Shown here: positions 37,395-45,579 of the stretch, in pieces
Position numbering within the stretch: position 1 is the stretch's first letter
Layout: each line of letters opens with the position of its first letter
Source: Prevotella sp. P5-108
GTDB lineage: Bacteria; Bacteroidota; Bacteroidia; Bacteroidales; Bacteroidaceae
Length of the DNA stretch: 64,000 nucleotides
Assembly: GCF_002251385.1 (NCBI RefSeq)
Contig: NZ_NPJJ01000043.1
Coordinates: 186,001 to 250,000 of the forward strand
Reading direction: 5' to 3'
Made by a program: the position numbers and the translations under genes
The notes under the pieces: model-generated
What the model saw: only the letters and a program-made list of their open reading frames with translations
Told to the model about the DNA's origin: nothing
Database searches by the model: none

Positions 37395-37951
37395 GAGTAG
37401 GTGTATTAGCTCTCCAAGGAGCCTTCATCGAGCACGAACAGATGCTTCAGCACATAGGTGTTGAAGCATTTGAAATCAGACAGTTAAAAGATTTCCAACA
37501 ACCCATCAACCGTCTGATTATCCCGGGCGGAGAAAGCACCACATTGCGCAAGTTGCTCAAGGATACAGGGCTCTTTACACCTATCCGCGAGCGCATCCTT
37601 GACGGAATGCCAGTCTTTGGAACATGCGCAGGAATGATACTTCTCGCCCAACACATCGAGAACGAGACCGACACCGGACTTGCCACCATGGATATTACCG
37701 TGCGTCGCAACGCCTACGGACGTCAGTTGGGCAGCTTTTATACCGAGTCTGAGTTCAAGGGCATCGACCATCCGATACCTATGACATTCATCCGTGCTCC
37801 ATACATCCAGTCTGTGGGCGAGGGAGTAGAAGTATTAGCAACAGTCGATGGCAATATCGTGGCCGCACGCCAAGGTAGCCAGCTTGTTACCTCATTCCAT
37901 CCCGAGCTCAATGACTCGGAAGAGATACACAGACTGTTCCTCAGCCTCTAA
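37391..37951 (+). CDS. pdxT: Pyridoxal 5'-phosphate synthase glutaminase subunit PdxT
   Basis: 186-residue class I glutaminase that feeds ammonia to PdxS. Nucleophile Cys79 in [11 protein letters not shown] and the His170/Glu172 pair in [20 protein letters not shown] and [13 protein letters not shown] are family motifs. Starts in an ATGA overlap with pdxS and is followed by a strong terminator. Confidence 0.97.
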   Translation: MRVGVLALQGAFIEHEQMLQHIGVEAFEIRQLKDFQQPINRLIIPGGESTTLRKLLKDTGLFTPIRERILDGMPVFGTCAGMILLAQHIENETDTGLATMDITVRRNAYGRQLGSFYTESEFKGIDHPIPMTFIRAPYIQSVGEGVEVLATVDGNIVAARQGSQLVTSFHPELNDSEEIHRLFLSL

Positions 37952-37972
37952 GATAATCATAATATTCTAACA

Positions 37973-38031
37973 CAATCATCTTGGGCATTACAAATGGTAA
38001 TCTTTAGCATACCCAAGGTGATTGTTTTTTT
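37973..38031 (+). terminator. Terminator of the pdx operon
   Basis: 13-bp outer stem CAATCATCTTGGG (37973-37985) with CCCAAGGTGATTG (38012-38024), one G-T wobble, a small inner ATTAC/GTAAT hairpin (37987-38001) and a seven-T run. Confidence 0.88.
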
Positions 38032-38071
38032 CCCAATCACCATTACTTAAGCATTACCAATTATTCTTCTT

Positions 38072-40885
38072 ATGGACTATATAGAACTGAAAGGCGTAAG
38101 GGTCAACAACCTGAAAAATATCAATATATCAATCCCCCGCAACAAGTTTGTTGTCATAGCGGGAGTCAGTGGTTCGGGCAAGAGTTCATTGGCTTTCGAT
38201 ACGCTCTATGCCGAAGGACAGCGCCGTTATGTAGAGTCTCTCTCCAGTTATGCCCGTCAGTTCTTGGGAAGAATGAGCAAGCCCGAGTATGACTTCGTCA
38301 AGGGACTTCCTCCTGCAATTGCCATTGAGCAGCGTGTAATTTCGCGCAACCCGCGTTCTACCGTAGGTACATCTACAGAGATTTACGAATATCTTCGATT
38401 GCTCTTCGCACGTATAGGCAAGACCTTCTCTCCGATTAGCGGCCAGGAGGTAAAGCGTCATTCTACAGAAGACATCATAGCGTGCACCCACCAGTTTGCC
38501 GAGGGTACCCGCTTTCTGATATTGGCCCCTGTCCATGTGGCCGAAAACCGCACTCTGGCTCAGCAGTTGGAAATGTACCGACAGGGAGGCTACCAGCGCC
38601 TGTATGTCAATAAGGAGGTGCAGCGTCTGGACGACCTTCTCGCAAGCACCGAGCCCCTACCCGATGCCAAAGATGTATATATAGTGGTCGACCGCCTTAC
38701 CGTTTCGGCAGAGAATGACCAGGTGTCACGCCTGGTCGATTCGGCAGAGACCGCCATGTACGAAGGCAACGGCACCTGCGTATTGGTATTCATACCGTCC
38801 AACTTGTCCTACGAGTTCTCCACAAGATTCGAGGCCGACGGCATAACCTTTGAAGAGCCCAATGACAATATGTTCTCCTTCAACTCTCCTGTAGGGGCCT
38901 GCCCTACCTGCGAGGGCTTTGGAAGCATCATCGGCATTGACGAGAAACTGGTTATCCCCAATTCTACGCTGAGTGTCTATGAGGGATGCGTCAAATGCTG
39001 GCATGGAGAGAAGATGAAGGCTTGGAAGGAAGAGTTCTGCCGACGCGCACAGAAAGACAACTTCCCCATCTTCACCCCCTATAATGCCCTGACCCAAGCC
39101 GAGAAGGATATGCTGTGGCATGGGCTGCCATCCGAGCAACACATGAACATTCATGACAAGGTTTGCATCGACTCTTTCTTCCAGATGGTCAAAGACAACC
39201 AGTATAAAATACAATATCGTGTGATGCTGAGTTGCTATCGTGGACGCACCACGTGTCCTGATTGTCGTGGCGGACGTCTTAAGAAGGAGGCCAACTGGGT
39301 AAAGATTAATGGGCGAAGCATAACCGACCTCGTACAGATGCCCATAGGCAACCTGCTGGAATGGTTCAGGAATCTGCAACTATCTGAGTACGAGCAGAAA
39401 GTAAGCAAACGTCTGTTGACAGAGATTACCAATCGTCTGGATTACCTGTGTCAGGTTGGGCTGCAATACCTCACGCTGAACCGCCAGTCCAACAGTCTGT
39501 CTGGAGGCGAATCTCAACGCATCAGCCTTACCACCGCCATCGGCAGTTCGCTTGTGGGTTCTCTTTATATCCTTGACGAACCGTCCATAGGACTTCACAG
39601 TCGCGACACCCAACGGTTGATAAAAGTTCTGAGAGAACTGCAGCAGTTGGGCAATACCGTGATAGTGGTAGAACACGACGAAGAAATCATGCGTGCCGCC
39701 GACTACCTGATAGATGTCGGTCCCGATGCAGGCCAGCATGGAGGAAGCATCGTCTTCGAAGGCGATATGGCCCAGCTGTCTAAGGCTACCGTCAAGGACT
39801 ATCCGCAGTCTTATACCGTGAAATATCTTACCGGTGAAGAGACAATAGCCATACCCGCATCGCGCCGTCCATGGAATCGCTCCCTGACGGTCAAGGGCGC
39901 CCGCATGAACAACCTCAGAGGCATAGACGTACAGATACCGCTCAATGTCATGACCGTCGTCACCGGTGTGTCGGGTTCGGGCAAGAGTTCTCTCATCAAG
40001 GGTATACTCTATCCCGCACTGAAGCGCAGACTCGATGAGGTTGCCGATTTGCCAGGAGAGTATCTGTCCCTCGAGGGCGACGTGGATTCCATCAAGCACG
40101 TCGAGTTTGTCGACCAGAATCCTATTGGCAAATCCACCAGGTCCAATCCGGCCACCTACGTCAAGGCATACGATGCCATCCGGCAGTTGTTTGCCGACCA
40201 GCCCCTTTCGCGCCAGATGGGGTATACTGCCCAATACTTCTCGTTCAACGCCGAGGGTGGACGATGCGAGGAATGTAAAGGAGCAGGCGTCATCACGGTA
40301 GAGATGCAGTTCATGGCCGACTTGGTGCTCGAGTGTGAAGCCTGCCACGGCCGGCGGTTCCAAAAAGACATCCTCGATGTTACCTTCCACGACAAGAACA
40401 TCTACGATGTGCTCTGCATGACCATATCCGAAGCCATCGACTTCTTTACCCAGTACAACCAACCAGTCATTGTCAACCGCCTGAAGCCTCTTCAGGATGT
40501 CGGACTTGGCTATATAAAGTTGGGACAGAGCTCTTCTACGCTGTCGGGAGGCGAAAACCAGCGTGTCAAATTGGCTTACTTTATTGGGCAAGAGAAAGCC
40601 GACCCCACCCTGTTTATCTTTGACGAGCCTACGACGGGCTTGCATTTCCACGACATCCAGAAACTGCTCCACTCGTTTGACTCGCTTATCAAGCGAGGTC
40701 ATTCCATACTGATTATCGAGCACAATATGGAGGTCATCAAGTGTGCCGACTGGGTCATCGACCTCGGACCCGATGGCGGAGACAAAGGTGGCGGCCTGGT
40801 ATTTGAGGGAACGCCAGAAAATCTGGCGACATGCAAGGAAAGCATTACCGGCAAGTATCTGGCAGACAAACTCAAAGAAGCATAA
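38072..40885 (+). CDS. uvrA: UvrABC excision nuclease subunit A (second copy)
   Basis: 937-residue UvrA paralogue. GVSGSGKSSLAFDTLY, LSGGESQRISLTTAIG and LYILDEPSIGLHSRD in NBD1; GVSGSGKSS, LSGGENQRVKLAYFIG and FIFDEPTTGLHFHD in NBD2; zinc ligands CPTC, CPDC and CEEC...CEAC. It retains the insert that binds UvrB (~130-245), so it is not a typical shortened UvrA2. NBD2 signature reads LSGGEN. A glycosyltransferase gene follows after 4 bases. Which copy is the main repair protein cannot be told from sequence alone. Confidence 0.96.
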   Translation: MDYIELKGVRVNNLKNINISIPRNKFVVIAGVSGSGKSSLAFDTLYAEGQRRYVESLSSYARQFLGRMSKPEYDFVKGLPPAIAIEQRVISRNPRSTVGTSTEIYEYLRLLFARIGKTFSPISGQEVKRHSTEDIIACTHQFAEGTRFLILAPVHVAENRTLAQQLEMYRQGGYQRLYVNKEVQRLDDLLASTEPLPDAKDVYIVVDRLTVSAENDQVSRLVDSAETAMYEGNGTCVLVFIPSNLSYEFSTRFEADGITFEEPNDNMFSFNSPVGACPTCEGFGSIIGIDEKLVIPNSTLSVYEGCVKCWHGEKMKAWKEEFCRRAQKDNFPIFTPYNALTQAEKDMLWHGLPSEQHMNIHDKVCIDSFFQMVKDNQYKIQYRVMLSCYRGRTTCPDCRGGRLKKEANWVKINGRSITDLVQMPIGNLLEWFRNLQLSEYEQKVSKRLLTEITNRLDYLCQVGLQYLTLNRQSNSLSGGESQRISLTTAIGSSLVGSLYILDEPSIGLHSRDTQRLIKVLRELQQLGNTVIVVEHDEEIMRAADYLIDVGPDAGQHGGSIVFEGDMAQLSKATVKDYPQSYTVKYLTGEETIAIPASRRPWNRSLTVKGARMNNLRGIDVQIPLNVMTVVTGVSGSGKSSLIKGILYPALKRRLDEVADLPGEYLSLEGDVDSIKHVEFVDQNPIGKSTRSNPATYVKAYDAIRQLFADQPLSRQMGYTAQYFSFNAEGGRCEECKGAGVITVEMQFMADLVLECEACHGRRFQKDILDVTFHDKNIYDVLCMTISEAIDFFTQYNQPVIVNRLKPLQDVGLGYIKLGQSSSTLSGGENQRVKLAYFIGQEKADPTLFIFDEPTTGLHFHDIQKLLHSFDSLIKRGHSILIIEHNMEVIKCADWVIDLGPDGGDKGGGLVFEGTPENLATCKESITGKYLADKLKEA

Positions 40886-40889
40886 AGAT

Positions 40890-41771
40890 ATGAAAGGACT
40901 GTCCATACTGATACCTGAATACAATTGCGACTGCACCCAGCTTGTGCGCGATTTGCACCGCCAATGCGCCTCGGCCCAGTTGCCTTCTTGGGAGATTGTC
41001 GTTGCAGACGATGGTTCTATCGATGAGACTGCCGTCAATCAGAATCGCATCATCGGCACCTGGGACAATTGCACCTTCATCCGCAACGAGCAGAATATGG
41101 GTCGTGCGGCTATCCGCAACTTCCTTGCCGAGAAAGCGCAATACGACCGCCTGCTCTTCATCGACTCAGATATGTGCATCGTGTCCGAAGACTTTGTGAA
41201 AACCTACCTTGCATCTTCAGCCCCTGTAATATATGGCGGCTATAGTATCGTGGGAAATCATGCGGGCAATCTGCGCTATGAGTATGAACGCCAAGCCGAG
41301 CACAGTCATCGGGCCTCGGTGAGACAACGGAACTGCTATAAAGACTTTCACACCTCCAACTTCTGCATAGACCGAAGCATCTTTATCGCCCACCCATTAG
41401 ACGTTTCCTACGAAGGCTACGGATATGAAGACGTGGCGTATGGCGACCAGTTGTGCCGAGCAGGCATTCCCATTCAGCATATTGACAATCCCGTGGGTTA
41501 TTATGATTTTGAGACCAACGAATCATATATGCTAAAAGTAGAAGAGAGCCTGTTGACCCTGTACCGGCACCGCTCCCAACTGAAAGACTATTCCCGCATC
41601 ATCGCCGTAACGGCAGTTGTCGAACGCATACACCTGCATCATCTGGCTGGAGCATTGTTCCGATTGGTACAAAACAAAATGCGGAGACAGATTGTGACCT
41701 GCCCCCGCTTGATGTTGTTCACGTTATATAAGATTGGGTACTATATTAATCTTGCTCGTTGTCAGAAGTAA
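40890..41771 (+). CDS. Family 2 glycosyltransferase
   Basis: 293 residues, GT-A fold. GLSILIPEYNCD at the start, WEIVVADDGSIDETAV (donor site), RNEQNMGRAAIRNFLAE and FIDSDMCI with the DxD metal motif; later YEGYGYEDVAYGDQLCRAG is the ED acceptor-side motif. No membrane helices except a weak hydrophobic end. ATG 40890 lies 4 bases after the second uvrA, so it is probably read from the same transcript, although the functions are unrelated. Its last 26 bases overlap the converging MBL gene. Confidence 0.88.
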   Translation: MKGLSILIPEYNCDCTQLVRDLHRQCASAQLPSWEIVVADDGSIDETAVNQNRIIGTWDNCTFIRNEQNMGRAAIRNFLAEKAQYDRLLFIDSDMCIVSEDFVKTYLASSAPVIYGGYSIVGNHAGNLRYEYERQAEHSHRASVRQRNCYKDFHTSNFCIDRSIFIAHPLDVSYEGYGYEDVAYGDQLCRAGIPIQHIDNPVGYYDFETNESYMLKVEESLLTLYRHRSQLKDYSRIIAVTAVVERIHLHHLAGALFRLVQNKMRRQIVTCPRLMLFTLYKIGYYINLARCQK

Positions 41772-42567
41772 GTTTGAATACACCTGTCGGTATCTTGCGT
41801 TTCAGTACATCCAGTTTCAAACTGCCTCCTATCGGTTTTCCGGCTTCTGCCAATGTCTGTTCTATGGTTATGCGTGCAAGTTCCGGATGATTGTTTTCTT
41901 CAGACAAATGGCACAACCATATATGTTTCAGCTTCTCTGAAGCCTCTTCGGCTATTACTTTGGCACAATTCTTATTGCTGAGATGTCCGTTGGGACCACT
42001 CACTCGCTGTTTGAGATAGGCCGAATAGGGGCCGCTCATCAGCATGGCTTCATCGTGATTGGCCTCAATTATCAGGTAATCAGCGACGCTGATAGCCTTT
42101 CTGATTTCATCGGTAATTTCACCCACATCGGTTGCCAGAACTATAGTCATACCCTCATGCTCTATCTGGTAGCCCACGCAGTCCATACTGTCATGAGGCA
42201 CATGGAATGAGGTAATGTTGAAATTGCCCAACTTCTGCATGACGCCATTTTCTATCACATGCTTGTTGCCAACCGGAACCTTGGCCCTTACACAGTAATT
42301 TCGCTCAATGCCATGATGGACCGTGGCCGTGGCGTAGACCGGGATATGGAAGTCCTTGCTGATACAGCCCACAGACTTGATATGGTCAGCATGGTCATGG
42401 GTGACGATGATATTCTGTATCTGCGACAGAGAAAGACCATAATTAGAGAAGTGTTTCTTCAGCGTTCGTATGCCGACACCGACATCAACCATCAGATTGT
42501 CAGTGTCATTATAAAAAAAATAGCAGTTACCACTGCTACCGCTTCCGAAAGATATAAAATTGAGCAT
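41746..42567 (-). CDS. MBL-fold metallohydrolase (YycJ/WalJ-like)
   Basis: 273 residues of the metallo-beta-lactamase fold with the di-metal motif THDHADH (56-62) and later LATDVGEI, EANHDEAML and WLCHLSEENN ligand regions. FISFGSGSSGNCYFF at the start is typical of the YycJ/WalJ group, proposed to be exonucleases in DNA repair. The start at 42567 is fixed because the next in-frame ATG upstream (42594) sits inside the promoter -7 box. Converges with and overlaps the glycosyltransferase by 26 bases. Confidence 0.88.
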   Translation of the reverse strand: MLNFISFGSGSSGNCYFFYNDTDNLMVDVGVGIRTLKKHFSNYGLSLSQIQNIIVTHDHADHIKSVGCISKDFHIPVYATATVHHGIERNYCVRAKVPVGNKHVIENGVMQKLGNFNITSFHVPHDSMDCVGYQIEHEGMTIVLATDVGEITDEIRKAISVADYLIIEANHDEAMLMSGPYSAYLKQRVSGPNGHLSNKNCAKVIAEEASEKLKHIWLCHLSEENNHPELARITIEQTLAEAGKPIGGSLKLDVLKRKIPTGVFKLTSDNEQD

Positions 42568-42591
42568 TGTCGTTTTGTCTTTTTTGAAATG

Positions 42592-42622
42592 CAAAACTAC
42601 TCAAAAATGGCGAGATTACAAA
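42592..42622 (-). promoter_or_regulatory. Promoter for the MBL hydrolase gene
   Basis: Complement reads TTTG (42619-42622), 19 bases, TAGTTTTG (42592-42599). Confidence 0.8.
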
Positions 42623-42689
42623 ACTTACCTACACTTTTTTCAAGCCGCTCCTTAATTCCGCCAAGCCCCAGTCTGATTCATTCTACCCC

Positions 42690-42860
42690 ATGACCACCTA
42701 CAAAGTGATTGCGAACTACGAGTTGCAGAAATCAGACCGTGAAAAATCTATTGCCAACCACGAAACCGTCATTTCAAACCTTGAAATTATCTTCAACATG
42801 GTTGGGAAAGAAAACAACATAATCACTGACGAAATTCAAGCACATAAAAAAGGTGTCTGA
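42690..42860 (+). CDS. Possible 56-residue protein, unknown
   Basis: ATG to TGA reading MTTYKVIANYELQKSDREKS and continuing to a hydrophilic helical end (TDEIQAHKKGV). The composition looks protein-like and the frame is clean, but no promoter or homologous family is recognised and its end overlaps the pgm terminator. Could be a gene remnant. Confidence 0.3.
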   Translation: MTTYKVIANYELQKSDREKSIANHETVISNLEIIFNMVGKENNIITDEIQAHKKGV

Positions 42861-42889
42861 TTGGTCAACATGACGACAATCAGACACCT
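42846..42889 (-). terminator. Terminator of pgm
   Basis: Perfect 13-bp stem AGGTGTCTGATTG/CAATCAGACACCT (42851-42863, 42877-42889) followed on the minus strand by six Ts. Confidence 0.88.
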
Positions 42890-42920
42890 AAATCTATTTA
42901 CTGGCTATAGGAGCGTTGGG

Positions 42921-44666
42921 TTAGAGACCCAGCTGCTTCTTGATTTCCTCTATCTTGGCCATACCTTCCTCCTTGCAACGGGTATAGCATCCTGCGCACT
43001 TCATAGTGCCCTTGACCTCAAAGTAGAACTTAATCTTAGGCTCAGTTCCAGACGGTCTTACGCTAAGTTTGGTGCCATCCTCGCAGAACCACTGCAGCAC
43101 ATTGCTGGTAGCAGGCATATCAAGTTTGGTGACATTGCCCTCGCTATCGGTCTGGGTCAGGCTCTGGAAGTCCTTAGAACATACTATCTTGCTTCCTGCG
43201 AGGTCCTTGGGAGGATTGTTGCGGAAGTTGGTCATCATCTGCTTGATTTCGTCGGCACCAGTCTTGCCAGGCTTAACCACATTGATGGTATATTCCTCTG
43301 AGAAACCATACTCAAGATAGATTTCCATCAACAGTTCGTAGAGAGTCTTGCCCTTGTCCTTGGCATAAGCACAAATCTCAGCCAAGAGAGAACATGCAGA
43401 AACGGCGTCCTTGTCACGAACAAAGTCTTCGGCCATAAAGCCGTAGCTCTCTTCGCCACCACCGATAAACTGCTGCTTGCCTTCAGAGATGGCAATCTCA
43501 CGTGCAATCCACTTGAAGCCTGTGTAGCAATCGCGCATTTCGATATGGTTCTTCTCAGCAATCTTGCGGATAACCTCGGTGGTAACAATAGTCTTGACGA
43601 TAAAGTCGGTGTCCTTCATCTTGCCCATTGCCTTGCGGTTGGTAATGATGTAATAGAGGAAGAGCAGACAGGTCTGGTTGCCATTGATAAGTATCCACTC
43701 GCCCTTGTCGTTCTTGCAGGCCATACCTACGCGGTCGGCATCGGGGTCGCTGGCCATAACGATGTCGGCGTCAATCTCCTTGGCGTCTCTGAGAGCCAGA
43801 GTCAGCGCCTCGCCATTCTCGGGGTTAGGAGAAACCACTGTTGGGAAATCGCCACTACGCTGCATCTGCTCCTTGACACAATGTACATTCTCAAAGCCCC
43901 ATAACTTGAGTGACTGGGGAATCAGCATCATACCAGTGCCATGCAGAGGAGTGTAAACTATCTTCAGGTCTTTCTGACGCTTAATCACTTCAGGGTCGAT
44001 GCATACAGTACGTATCTTCTCGAGGTATGCCTTGTCAATCTCTTCGCCGATAATCTGGATAAGGTCCTTGTTGGCAGCAAACTTCACGTCGGCTACAGTA
44101 ACCTTGTTGACTTCGTCGATGATGCCAGTATCGTGGGGTGACAGCACCTGGGCTCCATCCTCCCAGTAAGCCTTATAGCCATTGTACTCCTTGGGGTTGT
44201 GGCTGGCAGTAATGTTAACACCTGCCTGGCATCCGAGATGGCGGATTGCGAAAGAGCACTCTGGAGTAGGACGCATATCGTCAAAGAGATATACCTTGAT
44301 ACCATTAGCAGAGAAGATAGCTGCTACATTCTCGGCAAAGAGGCGGCTGTTGTTGCGGCAGTCATGACATACTACAACAGAGATTTGCTCCTTGTCCTTG
44401 AAGTTCAGTTTAAGATAGTTGGCAAATCCTTGTGTTGCCATGCCAACTGTATAGATATTCATACGATTGCTACCTGCACCCATGATACCACGAAGACCAC
44501 CGGTACCAAATTCAAGGTCCTTATAGAAACATTCGATGAGATTGGTCTTGTCTTCCGAAGCGATGAGCGCTTCTACCTCCTTGCGAGTAGCCTCGTCAAA
44601 AGCAGGAGTTAACCATTGCTGTGCCTTTTCTGTGCACTGAGCAATCAATTGTGCATTATTTTCCAT
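42921..44666 (-). CDS. pgm: Phosphoglucomutase/phosphomannomutase family protein
   Basis: 581 residues of the alpha-D-phosphohexomutase superfamily, long (PGM2-like) form. Catalytic serine loop NITASHNPKEYNGYKAYW, metal loop MASDPDADRVGMA, sugar loop GGGEESYGFM and phosphate loop RPSGTEPKIKFYF are all intact. Interconverts hexose 1- and 6-phosphates in the cytoplasm; glucose versus mannose or deoxyribose preference is not certain. A Cys-rich C-terminal stretch (MKCAGCYTRCKEEG) is slightly unusual. Stands alone with promoter and terminator. Confidence 0.93.
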   Translation of the reverse strand: MENNAQLIAQCTEKAQQWLTPAFDEATRKEVEALIASEDKTNLIECFYKDLEFGTGGLRGIMGAGSNRMNIYTVGMATQGFANYLKLNFKDKEQISVVVCHDCRNNSRLFAENVAAIFSANGIKVYLFDDMRPTPECSFAIRHLGCQAGVNITASHNPKEYNGYKAYWEDGAQVLSPHDTGIIDEVNKVTVADVKFAANKDLIQIIGEEIDKAYLEKIRTVCIDPEVIKRQKDLKIVYTPLHGTGMMLIPQSLKLWGFENVHCVKEQMQRSGDFPTVVSPNPENGEALTLALRDAKEIDADIVMASDPDADRVGMACKNDKGEWILINGNQTCLLFLYYIITNRKAMGKMKDTDFIVKTIVTTEVIRKIAEKNHIEMRDCYTGFKWIAREIAISEGKQQFIGGGEESYGFMAEDFVRDKDAVSACSLLAEICAYAKDKGKTLYELLMEIYLEYGFSEEYTINVVKPGKTGADEIKQMMTNFRNNPPKDLAGSKIVCSKDFQSLTQTDSEGNVTKLDMPATSNVLQWFCEDGTKLSVRPSGTEPKIKFYFEVKGTMKCAGCYTRCKEEGMAKIEEIKKQLGL

Positions 44667-44697
44667 ATTACGTTAAATAAATTGTTATAGTCTGATG

Positions 44698-44705
44698 CAA
44701 AGATA
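44698..44705 (-). promoter_or_regulatory. -7 box for pgm
   Basis: Complement reads TATCTTTG, 32 bases before the ATG. Confidence 0.55.
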
Positions 44706-44750
44706 ACAAATTATATCCGTGATAATCGCCAATTAGACGATTTTTTTTTG

Positions 44751-44758
44751 TATTTTTG
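44751..44758 (+). promoter_or_regulatory. -7 box for the DUF4491-like gene and rlmH
   Basis: TATTTTTG, 31 bases before the ATG at 44789; divergent from the pgm promoter. Confidence 0.55.
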
Positions 44759-44788
44759 CAAGCAATAATCAATAAACGTGTATTTATT

Positions 44789-45073
44789 ATGTTTTTCACC
44801 GGCTTGATAATCGCTTTCGGCACTTTTCTTATTATCGGAGTATTCCATCCGATAGTAATCAAGACCGAATATTATTTTGGTACCGGCCCATGGTGGGTAT
44901 TCCTGGTGTTGGGGATTGGCGCCATAATAGCCTCGCTTTGCATAGCCCAGGTTATCCTCTCCAGTCTTCTGGGAGTGATTGGGGCGAGTTGCCTATGGTC
45001 AATAGGCGAACTGTTTGAACAGAAAAAACGTGTAGACAAAGGTTGGTTTCCTAAAAACAAGAATCGCCAATGA
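44789..45073 (+). CDS. Small membrane protein, DUF4491-like
   Basis: 94 residues with three hydrophobic segments (FFTGLIIAFGTFLIIGVF, WWVFLVLGIGAIIASLCIA, ILSSLLGVIGASCLWSI) and a basic C-terminus (EQKKRVDKGWFPKNKNR). The FHPIVIKTEYYFGTGPWW loop resembles DUF4491 proteins, which are common in Bacteroidota and of unknown function. A TTG 33 bases upstream falls on the promoter box, so ATG 44789 is used. Its end overlaps the rlmH ATG by 4 bases, so the two are coupled. Confidence 0.75.
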   Translation: MFFTGLIIAFGTFLIIGVFHPIVIKTEYYFGTGPWWVFLVLGIGAIIASLCIAQVILSSLLGVIGASCLWSIGELFEQKKRVDKGWFPKNKNRQ

Positions 45074-45540
45074 AGTCAATATTAATTCTGGTTGGCAAAA
45101 CCACGAACAAGCATTTTGCGGCAGGCATCAAGGACTATACCGAGCGCATCGGCCACTACATGCCCTTTGAGATAATCACCATACCAGAAATCAAGAACAC
45201 CAAGAGCCTCTCTGAAGAGCAGCAGAAAGAGCGTGAAGGCGAGCTGATACTAAAACAGCTGCAAGCCTCAGATACGCTGGTGCTCCTGGACGAACATGGA
45301 GCAGAGTTGCGAAGCATAGAACTGGCCCAATGGCTCGAAAAGCGACAGCAGACATCACGCCGTTTGGTGTTTGTGATAGGTGGCCCCTACGGTTTCTCTC
45401 CCGATGTCTATCAACGAGCCAACGACAAGTTGAGCCTCTCGCGGCTTACCTTCTCGCACCAGATGGTGCGTCTGGTATTTACCGAACAGCTCTATCGTGC
45501 TTGCACTATAATAAAAGGTGAGCCATACCACCATGAATAA
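45070..45540 (+). CDS. rlmH: 23S rRNA (pseudouridine-1915-N3)-methyltransferase RlmH
   Basis: 156-residue SPOUT methyltransferase that modifies helix 69 of 23S rRNA. Conserved motifs: LDEHGAELRSIELAQWL, FVIGGPYGFSPDVYQRA and LSLSRLTFSHQMVRLVFTEQ with the knot-forming C-terminus ending YHHE. Normal length. Coupled to the small membrane protein upstream through an ATGA overlap. Confidence 0.96.
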   Translation: MKSILILVGKTTNKHFAAGIKDYTERIGHYMPFEIITIPEIKNTKSLSEEQQKEREGELILKQLQASDTLVLLDEHGAELRSIELAQWLEKRQQTSRRLVFVIGGPYGFSPDVYQRANDKLSLSRLTFSHQMVRLVFTEQLYRACTIIKGEPYHHE

Positions 45541-45579
45541 TAGACAACAAGAATAATAACTAATATCAGTAATATAATC

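Noticed and set aside
39380-41038. 552-codon open frame on the minus strand opposite the second uvrA
   Set aside because: Exact shadow of a conserved gene; no recognisable domain, start region or promoter. Long antisense frames are common opposite GC-richer coding DNA.
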